Shown one piece after another: positions 61,883 through 64,000 of a DNA stretch of 64,000 nucleotides (the first letter of the stretch is position 1; every line of letters begins with the position of its first letter). Where the stretch lies: contig CABVDJ010000005.1 of assembly GCA_902497025.1 (NCBI GenBank), positions 1-64,000 on the forward strand, given 5' to 3'. The position numbers were made by a program, and so were the translations under genes. This stretch comes from an uncultured Collinsella sp. Lineage in GTDB: Bacteria > Actinomycetota > Coriobacteriia > Coriobacteriales > Coriobacteriaceae. Below the pieces are notes generated by a model that searched no databases, had not been told where the DNA came from, and worked only from the letters and a program-made list of their open reading frames with translations.

Positions 61883-62509
61883 CTACGGGCGCACGACGCG
61901 CACGGCCTGCTCCATCTTCTCCACGATCACGTACATGTTGGTGACCTCGCCCACCGCAAGCTGGTCTTTAATGCCATAGTGGTCGAGGCAGGTACCGCAG
62001 GTGAGAATCTCGACACCCTGCTCGGCCAGGCCCTTCAGGTCATCGAGCACCGGCGAGCCCTCGACGGTGAGCTTGGCACCGCCGTTGTAGAACAGCATGG
62101 TCGCGGGCAGTTCCTCCTGCTGCGTCACGGCAAAGATAAACGCCTTCATGAGCTTGTGGCCCAGCTCGTCGTCGCCACGGCCCATGCAATCGGTGTAGAC
62201 GGAAATGACGAGTTTGCCCTTGCCGGCGCTGGCGTCGCAGAAGGCAGCGCCATCCTGCTCAGGATCGGCCACGGCAACGGCGCCAGAGGTCGCCACGGTC
62301 ACGTGCCACTCGGCGTCAGAAACCTTCTCGACCGAGGCCGTGCAGCCCTTCTCCTGCGCCATCTTGGAGATGTTCTTGACGGCAGTCTCGTTATCGACCG
62401 AGGTCACCACGGCACCCTCGCCATCGAGCCGCTTCAGGGCTTTGAGCGTCTTGACGACGGGCAGCGGGCAGGCATCGCCCATGGCATTGACTTCAATTTT
62501 GGTAGACAT
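61883..62509 (-). CDS. yedF: Selenium metabolism protein YedF (TusA-DsrE fusion)
   Basis: This 208-residue protein has an N-terminal TusA-like domain with the CPxP motif (GDACPLPVVKTLKALKRL). A DsrE-like C-domain (KGKLVISVYTDCMGRGDDELGHKLMKAFIFAV, LFYNGGAKL, ILTCGTCLDHYGI) follows. This fusion is the YedF family seen only in selenium-using bacteria, thought to hand on reduced selenium. AAAGG lies 8 bases before the ATG. It is 60 bases after selD and 19 before the DUF3343 gene. Confidence 0.93.
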   Translation of the reverse strand: MSTKIEVNAMGDACPLPVVKTLKALKRLDGEGAVVTSVDNETAVKNISKMAQEKGCTASVEKVSDAEWHVTVATSGAVAVADPEQDGAAFCDASAGKGKLVISVYTDCMGRGDDELGHKLMKAFIFAVTQQEELPATMLFYNGGAKLTVEGSPVLDDLKGLAEQGVEILTCGTCLDHYGIKDQLAVGEVTNMYVIVEKMEQAVRVVRP

Positions 62510-62528
62510 AGTTTTTCCTTTCGAAAGA

Positions 62529-62546
62529 ACCGTTCTAGAGAACGGT
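62529..62546 (-). other. Small palindrome between selD and yedF
   Basis: ACCGTTCT / AGAACGGT with a 2-base centre. It lies upstream of the yedF ribosome binding site and may be a stem in the mRNA or a regulator site. Confidence 0.4.
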
Positions 62547-62569
62547 AAACAGTTACATAAACGTGCGGG

Positions 62570-63619
62570 CTAGCGAACAACGTGGACGGCAGGACCGCCT
62601 GGCACCGGCTCGCACACGCGACCGACGACGGCGGCAATACGTCCTTCGGCATGCAGACGGCGCGCAAGCTCATCCACATCGGCAGCAGGTGCCGCGATGA
62701 GCAGGCCACCAGACGTCTGCGGATCGTACAGCGCATCCAACATGCCCGGCTCCAGGTCTTCGTCGGCAGCCACGCGCGGGCCAAAGAAGTCCTGGTTGCG
62801 GTAGGAGCCCGCGGGGATAATGCCCAGACGCGCCATGTCGAGCACCTGGTCAAAGAGCGGAACCGCCCCCGACGCAAGCTCAACCTGCACGCCCGAGCCC
62901 TCGGCCATCTCGCACGCATGCCCGATCAGACCAAAGCCCGTAATGTCAGTACAGCCGTGAAGCTCGAGTCCCTCGGCCAGACGAATCGGAGCCTCGTTGA
63001 GAGTGCGCATCGAGTCAAACATGGCTGCGGCCTCGTCCTGCTCGATAAGCTCGCCCTTAATGGCCGTGGTGATGATGCCCGAGCCGATCGCCTTGGTCAG
63101 CAGCAGAACATCGCCCACGTGTGCGCCGCTGTTGGCGAGCATGCGGTCGAGTGGCACAAAACCGCTCACGGACAGGCCGTACTTGGGCTCGTCGTCGTTG
63201 ATGGTGTGGCCGCCCGCGATGGAGCAACCCGCCTCGACGCACTTGTCGGCGCCGCCCGCCAGAATCTGACCGGCAACCTCAACGCCCAGGCAACTGGGAA
63301 TGCACAGCAGGTTCATGGCATGGCTCGGCCGCCCGCCCATGGCGTAGATATCCGACAGCGAGTTTGCCGCGGCAATCTGGCCAAACAGGAACGGGTCGTC
63401 GACCATCGGCGGGAAGAAGTCAATGGACTGTACGAGGCCCAAGTTGTCGTCAACGCGAAAGACGCTCGCATCGTCGGAGGTATCGAACCCCACGAGCAGG
63501 TTGTCGTTATGCACATTGGGTAAGTCGCCCAGGACCTGGGCGAGGGCTCCGGGAGCCAACTTAGCGGCTCAACCGCTCGCGGCAGTCATAGACGTGAGCC
63601 TAATCTGATCCTTATCCAT
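62570..63619 (-). CDS. selD: Selenide, water dikinase, itself a selenoprotein
   Basis: Reading from the ATG at 63619, the frame gives MDKDQIRLTSMTAASG, then TGA (63569-63571, codon 17), then AAKLAPGALAQVLGDLP. Codon 17 is the catalytic Cys/Sec of SelD, so TGA encodes Sec. The rest of the 349-residue protein is typical: VGFDTSDDASVF, SIDFFPPMVDDPFLFGQIAAANSLSDIYAMGG, GGHTINDDEPKYGLSVSGF, LYDPQTSGGLLIA. It makes selenophosphate from selenide and ATP. AGGAGG lies 5 bases before the ATG. A caller that stops at TGA would begin at 63559 and lose the active site. It overlaps the upstream glycosyltransferase by 8 bases. Confidence 0.95.
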
Positions 63620-64000
63620 CGATACCTCCTTTCAAGGTTGTCAACTGCTCCAGTATACGCGCCCAGCAGGCATCCCACGAAACCGCAGATGGGTCAAAGG
63701 TCGAAATGGGTTCCGCGAGCGACTGGGCCACGGCGTCTGCCAGTGCATGCTCAAACCGCTGACAATCGCACGCATCGGGTGTATCGACATCCGTCATGCG
63801 CGGCGGCGTTACCCACGTTACGGGCGCGCCTGGCAAGGCGGTCTCGAGCCATGGACGCACGCCGGGCAGATCGGTCATGACGACTTTGCATCCGCAGGCC
63901 ATCGCCTCGATCGGCACCAGCGGCAGCCCCTCGTAAAAGGACGGCAGCACAAACACCTCGGCCTCGCGATAGGCGCGCACCAGCTCGTCGCGACTCAGAC
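63612..64000 (-). CDS. Family 4 glycosyltransferase, C-terminal part (5' end beyond window)
   Basis: About 129 residues are visible, running off the right edge of the window. LSRDELVRAYREAEVFVLPSFYEGLPLVPIEAMACGCKVVMTDLPGV is the donor-domain signature of GT4 with the E-x7-E motif. The stop codon overlaps selD by 8 bases, so this transferase and the selenium genes may share a transcript. Its acceptor is unknown. Confidence 0.85.
   Translation of the reverse strand, partial: LSRDELVRAYREAEVFVLPSFYEGLPLVPIEAMACGCKVVMTDLPGVRPWLETALPGAPVTWVTPPRMTDVDTPDACDCQRFEHALADAVAQSLAEPISTFDPSAVSWDACWARILEQLTTLKGGIDG

Overview
The window looks like chromosome of a gut Coriobacteriia bacterium, most likely Collinsella. 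This rests on high overall G+C, GAGG/AAAGG-type ribosome binding sites, a selenocysteine system next to a formate hydrogenlyase-2 operon, a LoaP-type antiterminator heading a capsule locus, and a ThrRS that lacks the TGS domain. The organism assignment is an inference from gene content only.

Layout. 1-800: decayed IS256-type transposase. 953-11412 (minus): exopolysaccharide/capsule operon, read as loaP-like antiterminator, initiating sugar transferase, three GT4/GT2-type glycosyltransferases plus a DXD glycosyltransferase, a ferredoxin/F420-type reductase paired with a pyruvyl transferase, polymerase and flippase. The operon's distal part is visibly A+T-richer than the rest of the window. Its upstream region (11504-11625) is a promoter-sized segment bounded by perfect 15-bp inverted repeats, a candidate invertible promoter. 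11739-33356: housekeeping genes (thrS, a GlpA/GlpB/DUF1667-like module, an M24 peptidase, folC, valS, clpX-clpP-tig, tRNA-Leu, a molybdenum hydroxylase, gdhA). Intergenic spaces in this part carry paired palindromic elements that bracket single genes.

33614-56108 (minus): selenium/formate region. It holds a Cys-rich DUF3343 protein, mobA, tRNA-Sec, selB (apparently frameshifted), selA, an orphan bis-MGD oxidoreductase, focA, and a complete hyfA-J-like hydrogenase operon with a HycI protease. Upstream of these are a selenocysteine-containing fdhF (in-frame TGA, codon 140) and a hydN-like ferredoxin. Together these would cleave formate to CO2 and H2 at a membrane complex. MobA supplies the molybdenum cofactor, and SelA, SelB, tRNA-Sec and SelD supply the selenocysteine.

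56536-64000: a RelB/DinJ-like antitoxin with a PIN toxin, an AbiEi-like/nuclease-like hypothetical gene, tRNA-Gly and tRNA-Pro, brnQ, and a second selenium cluster (selD, yedF, DUF3343, csdB-like). The selD gene contains an in-frame TGA at codon 17, so it is itself a selenoprotein. The window ends inside another glycosyltransferase. Items most worth a second look are the capsule inverton candidate, the families of covarying palindromes that bracket pepP and valS, the broken selB, and the hidden selenocysteine codons.
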